From assembly GCA_020747065.1 (NCBI GenBank), contig JAGMVK010000015.1, forward strand, positions 372,001 to 436,000: 64,000 nucleotides of DNA, given 5' to 3'. The notes beneath the pieces are model-generated. The model ran no database searches and was not told where the DNA came from. It saw nothing but the letters and a program-made list of their open reading frames with translations. Positions 22,651-34,059 of this stretch are shown in pieces; position 1 is the first letter of the stretch; each line of letters begins with the position of its first letter. Source of the stretch: Cadophora sp. MPI-SDFR-AT-0126. Its lineage: Eukaryota; Ascomycota; Leotiomycetes; Helotiales; Ploettnerulaceae. The position numbers were made by a program, and so were the translations under genes.

Positions 22651-24366
22651 ATGGAGTCAAGTGACGTCGTCAACCTAGGTATTGTCATCTCCAGGCTGAT
22701 AGAAGGTCAAACGTACTGACTATTGAAGGTGTCTTGGGGCGATTTTACTCTGCTCGCAATGTTTTGGGTTTTTACCGTACCACGTCGGCTCTCACAGTGA
22801 CCTCCTATTCCACGGAGGGTCTCTCAGATCCAGATTCATGGTTCAAGAATTGCTTCTACAGAGCACTGTATCACACAGTCGAAGCCCATCCTTCACTTTG
22901 CTATGGCATATTGGATGAGACTAAAGAGCGAGAGGCCGTATTTTTGAGACTACAAACAATCCACCGAGATGATGTCGCGGAGTTTTACGATCAGGATCCA
23001 GCTGATCCCGTCGCGAACGATGTCGACTTGGCGATCAGGACTCTGCTTGAAAAGTCTCATGCGAGGATGCTCTTAGATGGTCATCGCAAACCAGCATGGA
23101 GAGCTGTGGTTTTCAAGCACGGAAGTCGATGGGACTCTGGTAACAACTCCAAGATCCAGAAAGTCAGCATTGCGTTTCTGGCAAATCATGCAATTGCGGA
23201 CGGTCTGAGCCACGTTAATTTCCATCGAACATTACTCCACTTCTTTAATGATCCCGAAACCAAAGACTGCGTCTGGCCGTACAATGTATCTCGTGATCTC
23301 CGCTGTCCCATTCTCCTGGAAGATGTTGTAGATCTTCAATCAAAAGACGAAAACGACAAGAGCGAGATCAACTACGGTTCCACTTCGGTTTGGTCAGGCG
23401 CAAACATGTTTCTACCTTCAATAGAAGAATATGCATCCGGACTACGATTCATCACGATACCGCAAGATGAGATTGGAAGAGCGGTTAAGTTCTCTCGGAG
23501 CCGGAACATTACTCTGACGGGACTGCTTCATGGGCTTATCGTGACTTTCCTCGCAAGATATGTTCCTGCTGGCCATGACTTTCTTGCTGTAACTCCTTAC
23601 TCCATGAGGCATATATCCAAGGTTTCAGAGGATGAGATATGCAATCATGCATCAGCGCTTGTACATGAGTTTTCAGTACCTTTGGTCTCAGAGATTCGCG
23701 CAAGTTCGGAGAAATCTCTCGAAGAACTGGACAAGATTATTGAAGTGGGGCATATCTTCAGTAAAGACATGGCAGCTGAGCTTGCAAGAAGTCCAAAAAA
23801 TAATGCATGTAAGCAAAATTCTTGGTCGGCTCCCCGAAGATTTCTCAGAGATATTTCGTTTCAATTCTCAGGATGTCACTATTCTACGATTGTTGACTTC
23901 ATAGCTAGGGGCTGGTATGTTTGGAGTCTCGGATTGGTATTCACAGTCGCGGGCTCAATTGGGAAAGAAACGGCCACTGACCTATGAGCTGTCTAATTTC
24001 GGCAACCTAAAGGTTTTGGATCCCGCCAAAAATCCCAAAGACGCAGTCTTGAAGTTAGAGAGAATGTTAGTATCTCAATGTGGATCAGGTCAGTAAATTT
24101 TGTCCTGGGAGTAGAATCGATATACCGCAGCTCTCCTCCCTCCCCTCGCAAGCTTGTGAAATGACGTAGAAAGCCCTGAGCTAATACCTTGACTAGTTAC
24201 TGGCCCTGTCTTCTGCTGCAATTGTGTCAGTATTGCTGGTGGGCCGATGACCATGACTTTGACATGGCAGAAAGGTAGCATGGAAGAACAGATGATTGAA
24301 GATATGGCGAAGCACCTTGAGAGCAGATTGTTGACTGTCTTCGATGAATTCGTGGTCAAGAAATAA
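22651..24366 (+). CDS. AATase-type (alcohol acetyltransferase family) acyltransferase
   Basis: CoA-dependent acyltransferase of the fungal AATase family (related to yeast ATF). Exons 22651-22678 (28 nt, MESSDVVNL), 22729-23808, 23909-24088, 24197-24366; phases agree, 485 residues. The ATG lies upstream of the long open frame and is joined by a 50-nt intron with a TACTGAC branch site. The catalytic motif is NHAIADG (HxxxDG); the C-terminal part has LTYELSNFG, a strand typical of the family. The third exon boundary (23808/23909, a 100-nt intron) was chosen because it alone restores the family-like sequence; it is the least certain join. As the second acyltransferase in the cluster, it suggests two acylation events or one diverged enzyme. 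No membrane anchor is seen. Confidence 0.85.
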
Positions 24367-24487
24367 TGAATTCGATCCGTCTGCTAACATTTTCGGGATG
24401 TGCTTTTAACTGTTTCCTCGAGACTCTCAAGAAGAATTTGCCAAGCTGCTGCTTGCCCTCGAATCTCATCCTCCTCATAAATGGCCA

Positions 24488-24916
24488 TCAAGACTCTTCT
24501 AGAACACTTGTATGGACCGTCTCCAGTGGAAAAATCTTTACTGCAGTCATATCATGATTTCCCTAGACCTTGATTCAGTTCATTTCTGCCAGAAGATGAA
24601 ATTAAATGGAGAAAACATACGCCTTTCGACAAAGCATCCTCGACAGCCTTGACGCTGGCGGCTCGGCAGGCGAAGATGCTTTTCGGACTTGATGATTCTT
24701 CCAACACCTCACCCGCAAATGTGGCTTTGACTTGAGGTCCAAGATTTTTGATGTCCTTTGAGTCGTTCACCATTACCAGACTGTTGGAATGCAGTCAGCA
24801 AAGCCAGAACGTAACACAAACATAGCTTTCTCACTATTCGTGAAGTTTCCTTCTGCATATTAAACTCGCAATTGGTGCCTTCCTACTTGCACAGCGATAT
24901 ACCTGAGCAGCGACAT
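24488..24916 (-). CDS. Small YCII-like protein with micro-exons
   Basis: Reconstructed 88-residue protein starting MSLLRRKLHEYLVMVNDSKD. Exons 24916-24903 (14 nt), 24852-24835 (18 nt), 24780-24621, 24562-24488; all introns are GT-AG and phases close exactly (267 nt). The pattern of N-terminal strand EYLVMVND, helix AASVKAVEDALSK and terminal strand TAVKIFPLETV resembles the larger YCII-like protein at 15.9-16.4 kb (AGVKIFPF), so it is probably a shortened paralogue of the dimeric alpha/beta-barrel fold. The central His-containing segment is missing. It is tail-to-tail with the AATase gene (121 bp) and divergent from the ligase. The model is a hand reconstruction; RNA evidence would settle it. 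Confidence 0.6.
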
Positions 24917-25571
24917 GGTATCGCACGCATAGCAGAGACATTTTTTCGATTGATCTGTCGAACACCTGGAGCCTGCCATTCGTGACCTCGACACGAACTC
25001 AACTCTCGCTTCCCGACAGAAACATGCGCCTACCTGCGGCCGACTTCCTGCATTGCTGCTTACTTTCACTAGCCCCAAAAGGTTACTTGACTTCTGTCTT
25101 GGTTTCACAGGGAAAAGAAGTTTCTGACGTATTAAGCTGCATCAGGGAGGTGGTAACTTGGTTGACATGAGTGGATGCTTGACGTAAATTGTGCCACACA
25201 AGTGAACGCGAACATGCATGCCGAGTCTCTAGCTCCATTAGGAATCTGTCAACCTTGATGCTTTTTTGTGGGGAATAAACCGCTGATCACTACGCTATCG
25301 TGCATCGAAGAGCATACTCTTCGTGGCCCACGGGCAGCTTATCAGCATTTTCTTGACATGCATCTCGGGCTCCATCTGTCAAACCTTCAGTGAAGCTTGT
25401 TTCGTTGTCCGGGCCTCCGGGAGCTTGCTTTCTCGTGCAACTGGGCGACGACCATTCAAAAGCACCTATTGGCCTCTTAGCCGAGAAGCATTTCGAACAG
25501 TAAGCTGAGGTGTGTGAGCAGTGAGGGGTCTCTAGATGGCCGGGTTTTGAATTGTGAAGACGGTGCGACGA
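24917..25571. promoter_or_regulatory. Divergent promoter, small YCII-like / acyl-CoA ligase
   Basis: A 655-bp region between divergent starts. The short open frames in it (for example 24982-25170 and 25323-25508) have no domain features. No strong palindrome was noticed. Confidence 0.35.
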
Positions 25572-27775
25572 ATGTTGGACATTGTCGCCCACAATCCACG
25601 CAAAATGTACTCGTCACTTAGAAAATTATTCTGGATGTCGATTAGCCACATGAGTGGTGGAATTACTTCCATTCTCGACACGATCCGGCGAATGAGAAGC
25701 AGAATGTCGCCTGTTCTGAATTGGAGCCCGAGTGGGGTGCGAGAACATGACCTGGCAATTCTGTCTGGTCCCAGTGAAGTGAGCAAATTCTATGGAATGA
25801 TTTGGATTTTCGATTGACCACTCAATAGCCTACCCTGTTGGAAGAAACGATCAGCGAGAAATTCGCAGCCATATGCCGAGAATTTCCGGACAGGACAGCT
25901 GTGAAAACGCCATCATCAGAGCTGTCATACCTCGAGCTCAAAAAGGAAAGTGATGCATTGGCTCTCGGTCTTATTGAACTCGGTATTGAGAACGGAGATA
26001 GAGTGGCTATTGATTTAGGCAATTGTGTGCCATATGCTGTCGTAAGTGTCGGCCGAAGACGTGCGAGGACAGTGAAGTGGCTCACTCATTGTGCAGATAT
26101 CGTATGCATGCTTCAAGATTGGAGCGATTGTTGTACCACTGAACCCAGCTTACACCGCTGAGCAAGTCATCGCTGCTTTGAGACATATCGAAGCAGCTTG
26201 TTTTGTTTTGAGCACGGAGATCACGTTACCGTACAAGGAGCCGAAATCGACTGCCTCACTTTTGGATGCCGTGGTGGGTGAAGGCAAACATGGAAGCTCC
26301 ATTCGGACAGTACTGCTTGTTGACAACTCTGGTGGTCGTAAGTCTTGCGTGAGAGTCTCCTAACAACTGCTGAGAAAATCGAAGGAGCGGATAAGTCCAT
26401 GTTTGGCTTCAATGCAGAATACGATGATCTCATCGCCAGAAACCTCAACCGTACTTTACCAACTCAGCCAGATCTGAAGAACAGCGATCTTGCAACAATC
26501 CAGTTTACTTCTGGAACAACCTCATCTCCCAAAGCAGCGTGCCTGAGTCACAGAAATGTCCTCAACAATGCGTATCTCGTGGGTCGTGGAATGCAGCTCA
26601 CTGAACAAGACATCATCTGCTGTCCGCCACCACTCTATCACTGCTTCGGGCTTGTGCTTGGTCTGCTATCTGCAATGACTTATGGTAAGCATTATCTCCG
26701 ATTGATAATTGATGAATCAGAATCTGATATCCCAGGTGCTTGTGTTGTGCTTCCTTCTGAGGCCTTCGACGCCAGAGCGGTTCTGCGCTCCATAGAACAG
26801 GACAAGCCTACAGCTTTGTACGGAGTTCCAACAATGTTCTTGGCAGAACTTGAGCTACTTTCGCAAGGGTAAGCAAACAAGACCACCAGTTGACAAATTG
26901 GAATTAACACACATTTTAGCTTCCTCGCATCTCAAAACTTCTCACACCTTCGCACCGGCGTCATAGGAGGAAGTCCCATTCCAGCAGCCCTTCGCCAGAC
27001 ATTACATGAAAAGCTTAATCTTGCAGATCTAGCAAATTGCTATGGTCTCACCGAGTCCTCGCCAATAATATGCATGACTCTTCCTTCAGACAACCTCAAT
27101 CAGAAACTCAATACTGTCGGGCAAATGCTACCCCATACCTCGCTAAAGATTGTCGCCCGTGATGATCCGACGAAGACACTTGGCCGAGGAGAGAAGGGCG
27201 AACTTTTAATCTCGGGCTATTGTGTTATGGAAGGTTATTGGGAGGATGAGAAGCGGACGTCTGAGGCGTTAGTGACCGAATCTGGGAAAGGGACTGATAG
27301 GGTGTGGTTGAGATCTGGTGATGAGGCAATGGTGAATGAGGACGGATATATTCGGATCACCGGACGCATCAAGGATATCATCATTCGCGGTGGTGAAAAC
27401 ATTTACCCGCCTGAGATTGAGAATGTGTTACTTCAGCACCCTTTAGTTGGCAATGCCAGTGTTGTTGGGCTGCCTGATGAGAGATACGGAGAGATTATAG
27501 GTGCTTTTGTTGTGCCAAAAGATGGAGTAAAAACAGGAGAGAATGGTGTGAATGGCATCAACGATGCTCATGAGAGAGAGGCTGGGATTTCAAACTCGCC
27601 GCCATTGAGGTTGTCTAAAGAAGATGTTCAGCAGTGGGTTCGCGAAAGACTGAGTAAGATGATGGTTCCAAAACACGTCTTCTGGGTTGAGAAAATGCCT
27701 TTGACAGCAAGCGGGAAGATCGAAAAGTACAAATTGCGCCAGATAGGCATCGATAGACTGCAGGAGAAAATATAG
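25572..27775 (+). CDS. Acyl-CoA synthetase / AMP-dependent ligase
   Basis: ANL-superfamily enzyme that adenylates a carboxylic acid and normally passes it to CoA. Exons 25572-25778, 25829-26041, 26097-26337, 26385-26684, 26736-26868, 26920-27775; phases agree, 649 residues. Motifs: P-loop FTSGTTSSPKAA (the family usually has TSGTTGxPKG), YGLTESS, RSGDEA, RITGRIKDIIIRGGENIYP and the catalytic Lys in PLTASGKIEK. Exon 1 ends ILSGPSE and joins PTLLEETISE, the typical start of the family's core; the roughly 50 residues before it are unusual and the true start is uncertain. The C-terminus QEKI is not a good peroxisomal signal. It could provide the acyl-CoA used by the two acyltransferases, or load an unusual starter for the NRPS. 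Tail-to-tail with the IPNS-type oxygenase, 77 bp apart. Confidence 0.9.
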
Positions 27776-27852
27776 TCATCAGGTAGCGAATACTGAGGGT
27801 TGTCCAATGCATCTGTATTTGTTACGGTGCAGGCTGTGTCCAGATATAATTT

Positions 27853-29338
27853 CTAGACTCCATTCTGTTCAGGAAATGGCTGTGAGAGAAGTTCCCACTT
27901 GTAGTCTTCTTCTTTAATTCCAGAAGCTTTCAGTTTCCTAACCCACGGGTGATCTGGAGCGTTGTTCGCAAGACCAGTGATGTACCGCTTGCCAATGTGG
28001 TGCGGGGTATGCTCCGACTTTTCACCCTCTTTCACTAATGCTGGATGAGGGCGAACGAAAGATCCGGGGCTTTGCAGCTGATTAACCTTGCCAATTGGGC
28101 TGGCTTGGGAGGAACTTACTCGGGAGAGAAGAATATAGGAAATGAGAATCTTTCAATTCCGAGCTGCGAGGCAAGTTAGCTAACAATTTGACGTTCATCT
28201 TCGTATGCCAAACCTTTGTATGAACACGATGCACTGTAGATGGAAATTTCGAGTTAGACAAGAATTCAAAATAAGCTCCAGTGTTCACGATGAAGGCGTG
28301 TTCGATAGGCGGAGCTGGCACCCAGATTCCGTTGGCGTTGAGGACCTCAAGTCCGGGAATGTCTCCTAGAAAGCATGAGTGTCAACTTCTAAGTATCTGG
28401 CAAAAGTTCATACGTTGATTCAATAGCAAAGTGAAGGCTAGATCGAAAGTTAGCAGAAAATCAGGCGATATGGGAAGGTACATACCGCTGAAGTCAGCAT
28501 GAGGGAACAGAATCTCTTCATGGTCCTTCCTGTCTGGGGCCGCAAAGTAATGCTGGATAAGCACGTCTGTCAATGGCGCATTGAAGAACTCGTCAAAGCT
28601 GTCTTCCTCCAAATCAAGGGCCAGTGCGAATGAATGAATCAGTGCTTTCGCGAATGCATAACATTGTCTGACTGGGCATATGATCAGCCAATTCCATCAA
28701 CTAAGTGATGTACTTACAGTATTCGTAGAACACTTTCCGAAACTCGGGCAGTTCCTCGTCAGGCCATTGATTGAGAGGTATAGATCCAGGAGGAGCAGTT
28801 TTTATGAACTGCTGCTCAGGATCAGAGAAGTCAGACCCAACCGCAAAAGAATCACGATCGGGTGCTGACTTCTCTTGGGTCTTGGACGGCATGTAGCCTT
28901 TGAAGCAAGGACTATTCGTGAACATGTACTTCTTCTAGAAAAATACTTAGACAAATTATCCATGCGCAGATGGGGGGATTCCTGTACCTTCGTCTCTAGT
29001 GGCAAGTCGAAGAACTTCTTGATGACAGCAAACGATTCGTCTGGGTGGAATGTTAATTCTCACTCTCAATACTCCGTACGTTCGATTTACACACCCATTA
29101 ACTTTGTGGCAACTGGCGGGTTTACAGCATAGAAGAATCCCACTTCAGTCACTGCCTTTCCTATTTCTGCAGCCAGTTTTTTGCGGACTTGAAGATCCGA
29201 GGAGAACACATTGCTGACATCAACAATTGGGATGAATTCGAACGTTTCTGTCGCATCTGCTCCTTTCAAGATAGGTCGAGACTGTTCAAAACCACCTGCC
29301 CGGTAATAGACCCGGTTTGGATCTCGTTCAGTGGTCAT
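27853..29338 (-). CDS. IPNS-type Fe(II)/2-oxoglutarate oxygenase
   Basis: Second non-haem iron oxygenase of the cluster, of the isopenicillin N synthase-like (DIOX) family. The N-terminal domain carries FIPIVDVSNVF and VGFFYAVNPP. The first splice (donor at 29094) gives KLMDESFAVIKKFFDLP, as in relatives. Iron ligands: H and D in FPHADFS, distal His in STVHRVHT; the RxS motif is ERFSFPIFF after a further intron. The family-typical NQ segment FTLLLNQ is encoded by a 24-nt exon (28414-28437). Of at least seven introns, the one after HTK uses a weak GTTTGG donor. The C-terminal region (27853-28080) is longer than in IPNS. The likely reaction is hydroxylation, desaturation or ring closure on a peptide or amino acid; the substrate is unknown. 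Confidence 0.88.
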
Positions 29339-31524
29339 GTCGAATACTTGTTGAAGTGATTTTGGGTCGGAAAATGCAGAACAAAATGAGATTAAACTTC
29401 GTGCTCTGCTTAATTGGATCCCGAGCTCCGAGCTGGCCTGGCAAGATAATCGTTCTATTTATTACTTACGTGAAGATCTTTGTAACGAAAGAGGAAGGTC
29501 GCAGAGGGGGTGACCAAAGTCTAGCAGCTGATAGTCCCACCCTGTCCTACAGCGCAGGAAGCGGACACGACATTCCAACAAGACATATAACATCCTCAAT
29601 AGAGGTGTACAGGAACGAAGAGGTCAGTATCACGAACTTCACTTGAAGATGGAGAAGAAATGGAGGTCTTGGTTCGTAATTGTGATATGAAGCTTTGCCC
29701 CAGGCTTGGCTAACGCGAGGGTGAGGGGCAGGTCATGGACGCGTGAACGACATCATCCCAATTTTATGGTGACAGACAGCACAACCACAACCAACATCTC
29801 CTGCCCTACACGTCCGAGAATGGCGCCGTAAAGCTTCATGCCAGCCAAACCTTCAATCCTTCGAGTTATTAGAGAATGATTCGGTTCGAATTTGTCCGCA
29901 AGAACACCTTCGTACCAATCGCTTTCAATCCTGCCTCCGCACGAACCCGAGCATAAAGGGCCTGAGCAAGCTCTGATGGTACGGGCAGGTGCCTCTCAAC
30001 GAAGTTGAAATGGAAAACAGTTGATTAAAGGCTTTGATCCGTGGCCCTTGGTGAAGAACGCAACGGTAGACCCAGCACTCGAATCCATATCCCGCAAGAG
30101 CTCGGCGCAGAAGTTTCGGAACGCCATCTTCGTCCCCAGAAACCTGAAAAGCATTTCCTTCGCAGTCGACTAGATACTAGATGGCGAGGGGTATGGCGAA
30201 GAACAAGTCGGCGATGGCACAATGATGGGCGGGAAGATTTGAGTATTGCGCAGGGCAGTGGGATATATCGAGCCGAGGCGAAACATGCCTCACACAAGGC
30301 AATCACCACTACCGAGAATCCCAAGTCCAAAGCAGTCGAGGCATACTTTCTGTAGAATCACCCCGGCAGTATCAATGGTCGGGACATCATGGAGGGCGAG
30401 TAAGTAGGTGGTCTCGTGGAGCTCTGGTTACAAGCACCAAGACATGCCCGGAGGATAGAGTTGGCTGGCCACGTTCGATCCTACCTATAATTCCAGAATC
30501 CCTCACGTGTTGCGTCTTGAGGACCATTACGGAGATCTGGCACAAGTGCCAGTTGCCTTGCCGTCACATTGCTTGAGGTGGTCATACTCCGGGGAAGGCA
30601 TAGATCTCGATTTGCTCCAAGAAGTCACGATGGCAGGCCTTGAAAGGGTCCTTCCCATATAACGGATATCGTGTTGCTAATGTAGGTCTGGAGTGTCTTT
30701 TGTTGGATATCTTGAATCGATTATTCTACCCTTCTGCTTGCTAGCCAGGTCAGCATTGATGAGCTTCACTCTACTCTCCGGAGCGGTTCGTTGAGTGTCT
30801 CATATCGTGTTTCCTCTACACTGTTGTCATTGCTTTCCAACGATCGCTTCCTAGCGGTCCGCGAGACAGCTTGAATTCTACATCTCAATCTTTTACGGTG
30901 GCTGCGGCTAAGGTGGGGAATAAAGCATCCAACCATGATTAGTGCTAGGAATACCCCAGATAAGCCCTCCGATCATGCCTGTGACCTTCTCCAAGTCTAT
31001 GGGCTGGTCGGCATTTCTCAGAGAAATTTTTGTCTTTGCAGATATTTAGATCGCGTATTATCATAGGTTGCGTCGAGAGAGGTTTGGTCGTCAAGTTTAC
31101 CTCTTTTGGCGACCTGGTTTGCCTTGCCCGAGGCAGAGTCAAAAACACATTGTCACGGAACAGAACGACATACACGGGTACTCAGAATTAAGTATCTCTG
31201 GCGCATGTCTGGCTAAATATGCAAATGATTGCAATGGTTTCTATGACCTTGGCTAGTTTTGAGCTGACTGGGGGAGAATGGAGAATTTGCCTCTTCCGAA
31301 CCATCGTCTTTGATTGAAGGTTCTTTCCTCCAGCTTATATTTCTTGCTCTCTAGAGGGAAAGAAGTCCTTCCGCTTCTCAATATACACCTCTTGTCTGCT
31401 ATCACTATCGTCATCATCGTCAACATTTGTATTCCCTTCATTACCACACAGCATTACTCCAACTTTCCAAATTCATCAGGTACTTATCATCAGCTCTCGC
31501 AAGTCGTAAATGCAGCAATAGAGC
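29339..31524. other. Gene-poor region
   Basis: About 2.2 kb between the cluster's last oxygenase and a decayed coding region. Overlapping open frames on both strands at 30025-30355 are rich in Arg/Ser and show no domain, and no splice partners were found. I see no RNA gene or repeat. The first few hundred bases presumably carry the oxygenase promoter. Confidence 0.5.
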
Positions 31525-32853
31525 AATGGCGCAGAACAATAGCTACTTGCCCTCGGAATCGAAAGACCACCAGACATTCATTGGATATCCGTCAAGTGGG
31601 CAAGCTGTGATGGCACAATCTTACCAAGGGCATGTTCACCCTCAAAGCGCCTCTTCATACCTTCAAATGCCAATTGATTCCAATCCTGCGGGTCAAGCCT
31701 GTGGACAAACACCGGACTCTTTTCCACAGTCTCAAGTTTCAGATATTGGAAACATGGACTCTTTACAACCGCAAGCAACTCAAAATAGAGCAGTCCTCTC
31801 GTCAACCATCCCAGCTGACATGCCCTATGGGGTTTTCAGGAGGTGGCAGTCCTTTGGGAGGTCAGCCAGGCGGACCATATGCCCGCCCCTTCGACTACGA
31901 ACGGGACTCTTGCTGGTACATATGTCACACCGTTCCAGAACAATGGAGAATATACCATGTCGTCTGGTTCTGCGACCTTCCCAACTCAAGATTCATACGA
32001 TTCAGTACAGAGCGGCTTCCAGATAGCAACAGGAGACTCTTCACAGATTGCGCGGACTCAACATGACTACGTTGTCAATGTGGATCCTGCGTATTCGCAA
32101 GTCTGTAACAACCAGGAGCAGTTCACACGGCGTTTTTCAATTGAAGATTACTCCGGTGTAGCAGAAAGGCAGATTGGTGGAGCCCAAGTACGAGAACCTC
32201 TCCATGGAGAACAAACACGTGATTGGTACAGTTCATACCAGGACCAGCCTGATTCCAACCAGTCTGCGGCGATCTCACAATCCTCGACTCAACCCACAGC
32301 GAGCCCATCCATGAATGGACGAGGCAACCCATCCATATAAAAGCAGAATGGCGTGATGGAAGGTAACTTTTTGGGCGCCTTGGACGCAAACCCAGAATCG
32401 ATCTACAACCCTGAGTCAATGAATTCGAGACTTCAGCCAGAGGTAGCTCGCACGGCTTTACAGGATTTACTCCAACAGGATGTTGTATTAACTACAGACG
32501 TGTCACGGCCACCCCTTGTCCAGGCAGGATATAATCCAAGAGATCAGTCACAGCCACTTGATCCCAATGATGTCCTTGTGAGTCGTGCTAGCGTTCTGTG
32601 CCAGCATCTCCAGTATCCTCCATCGCCTCGCAGTCAACGAGAACAGCATCATCTTCTCGCAGACCAAATGATCCCGCGCATGGTAATGAAACCATTCCAG
32701 CGTGAGTATTTTTGTTACATTGTTCCCAATGTAGGCATTTTTCAGGTGAGAATAAGCAGCCATTGCTCATCATTATCTGCCGCCGACAGTTTTCTGAATT
32801 TTGCGCAACACCCAGAGCTTTTAGAATTCGAAATCGAGTTTATGACTGTGTGA
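31525..32853 (+). pseudogene. Decayed Gln/Ser-rich coding region
   Basis: Coding-like sequence passes through three frames. MAQNNSYLPSESKDHQTF opens one frame at 31525; at about 31825 the meaningful reading moves to a second frame (MGFSGGGSPLGGQPGG), then at about 31905 to a third (TNGTLAGTYVTPFQNNG). That frame stays open to a TAA at 32338 and resumes in the same frame for 160 codons (MEGNFLGALDANPES onwards) to about 32853. The composition (Gln, Ser, Pro, Asn) resembles a low-complexity fungal regulatory protein, but no DNA-binding domain is visible. Undetected introns are an alternative, though no good GT-AG pair fits the first shift. Confidence 0.35.
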
Positions 32854-33089
32854 GTAGCCTGTACTATCGCGGCGAAGCTTGGGCTCAGGTAGGCAGGCAT
32901 ACGTTGTCATCTCGTAGGGAGAAAAATTGTCGTCTCCAGTCGTGAAGCTCATACAAGCGCTTCATGGCCATGACCGCCAGCTAGACCGCAAAAATTTCAC
33001 AATCTCTTCAAAATCTGAGTGAGAGTAACTTGTCAAGAATTCACTCAGGTTTTACAGGAAGCCTTTGAAGCGTCTATGCTTGCCTCGCC

Positions 33090-33108
33090 GGCAGGCAGGC
33101 AGGCAGGC
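33090..33108. repeat. GGCA microsatellite
   Basis: About four and a half GGCA units followed by GGCGGGCCGGC. Short tandem tract at the start of a 1.2-kb repeat-rich segment. Confidence 0.8.
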
Positions 33109-33259
33109 GGGCCGGCTTATGGAGTTGGTATGCCAGGGCGGGCGTAGGTAGGTGCCAAGAATGTACAGAAGCTGACCCGTAAGTTGACTTGTTTATCGCG
33201 AGTTTTGTGGATGAGTGTTTGGTGTATGCGTGGTGAAAAATCATGACTGTGCCGCTAAC

Positions 33260-33372
33260 TGTGTCTTTAAATCGTGTCCTTTATGGTGTCTTTGACGATG
33301 GCGCTTGTTGTGTTTTTGATCACGTCTTTGAGGACGTCTTTGATCGCGTCTCTAGTCGTGTCTTTAATCGTA
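33260..33372. repeat. Degenerate 12-15 bp tandem repeat
   Basis: About eight imperfect copies of a unit near GTCTTTGATCGY (variants GTGTCTTTAATC, GTCTTTGAGGAC, GTCTCTAGTCGT). It has no coding frame. Confidence 0.7.
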
Positions 33373-33429
33373 TTCACATAGATGCCAAGTAGTTTTTCCC
33401 CCCGGTTCACACCAGATTTATCAAGCGAT

Positions 33430-33880
33430 GGGTCATTTTGTGGCGTTTTGTGGCGTCAAGTTGACTTGAAGAAGGGGAGAAGAGGAGAGGTTGGAGAGGA
33501 TAAGTCAGAGGAAGTTGGAGTAGAGTAGAGTAGAGTAAGTAAGGGATGAATGGTGAGATGGGAGAGAGAGGCGATGAATTGTATTGAGGTGTATTGTACT
33601 GAAGGACTGTGCGCCTTGCGGCTGCGGCGTGTTGTGGCGGTTGAGTTGAGCTAAGTTGGATTGAGTTGACTTGAGGGGAGAGTTGACTTGAGGGGGAGTT
33701 GACTTGAGGGGAGAGTTGACTTGAGGGGAGAAGAGGTGAGAGCATGGTGGAGGATAGTGGAGGATATGTTAGAGTAGAGTAGAGTATGGAAGGGGTAAAC
33801 GGTGAGATGAGAGTAGTGATGTGTTGCATTGAGATGTGCTGAGGACTGTGCGGCTGCGGCATGTTTGAGGTTAAGGTGCG
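33430..33880. repeat. Nested tandem duplication, period about 245 bp, with inner minisatellite
   Basis: Two diverged copies side by side. Landmarks: (GTAGA)n tract at about 33521 and again at 33772, followed in both by a GGTGAGATG-type segment, then GGACTGTGCG...GGCTGCGGC at about 33605 and 33843. Between them lie four copies of an 18-bp unit built on GAGTTGACTTGAGGGG (33664-33735). Both strands carry only repeat-derived open frames. Confidence 0.65.
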
Positions 33881-34059
33881 GTGTTTTCTTGAAATTGGGG
33901 AGGTCGGTTTAGGTCGAGTCGAGTTGCGTTTGTGGTCATCTGGTAGTAGTGATGGTGCGAGTGGTGTAGGATGTGAGATGTGAGACTTGAGATGTGGTAT
34001 GTCGTATATCGTATTATGGTGGAAATTTTGATCTTCGCTATTGCTTGAATTGTTTGTCT

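Noticed and set aside
1..29338. HC-toxin-like or echinocandin-like cluster
   Set aside because: Four A domains and two 2OG oxygenases are suggestive, but the racemase, aminotransferase and fatty-acid synthase of the first and the six-module NRPS of the second are not seen.
30025..30355. Open frames on opposite strands over the same bases
   Set aside because: Mirror-image frames with Arg/Ser bias and no family features; probably chance.
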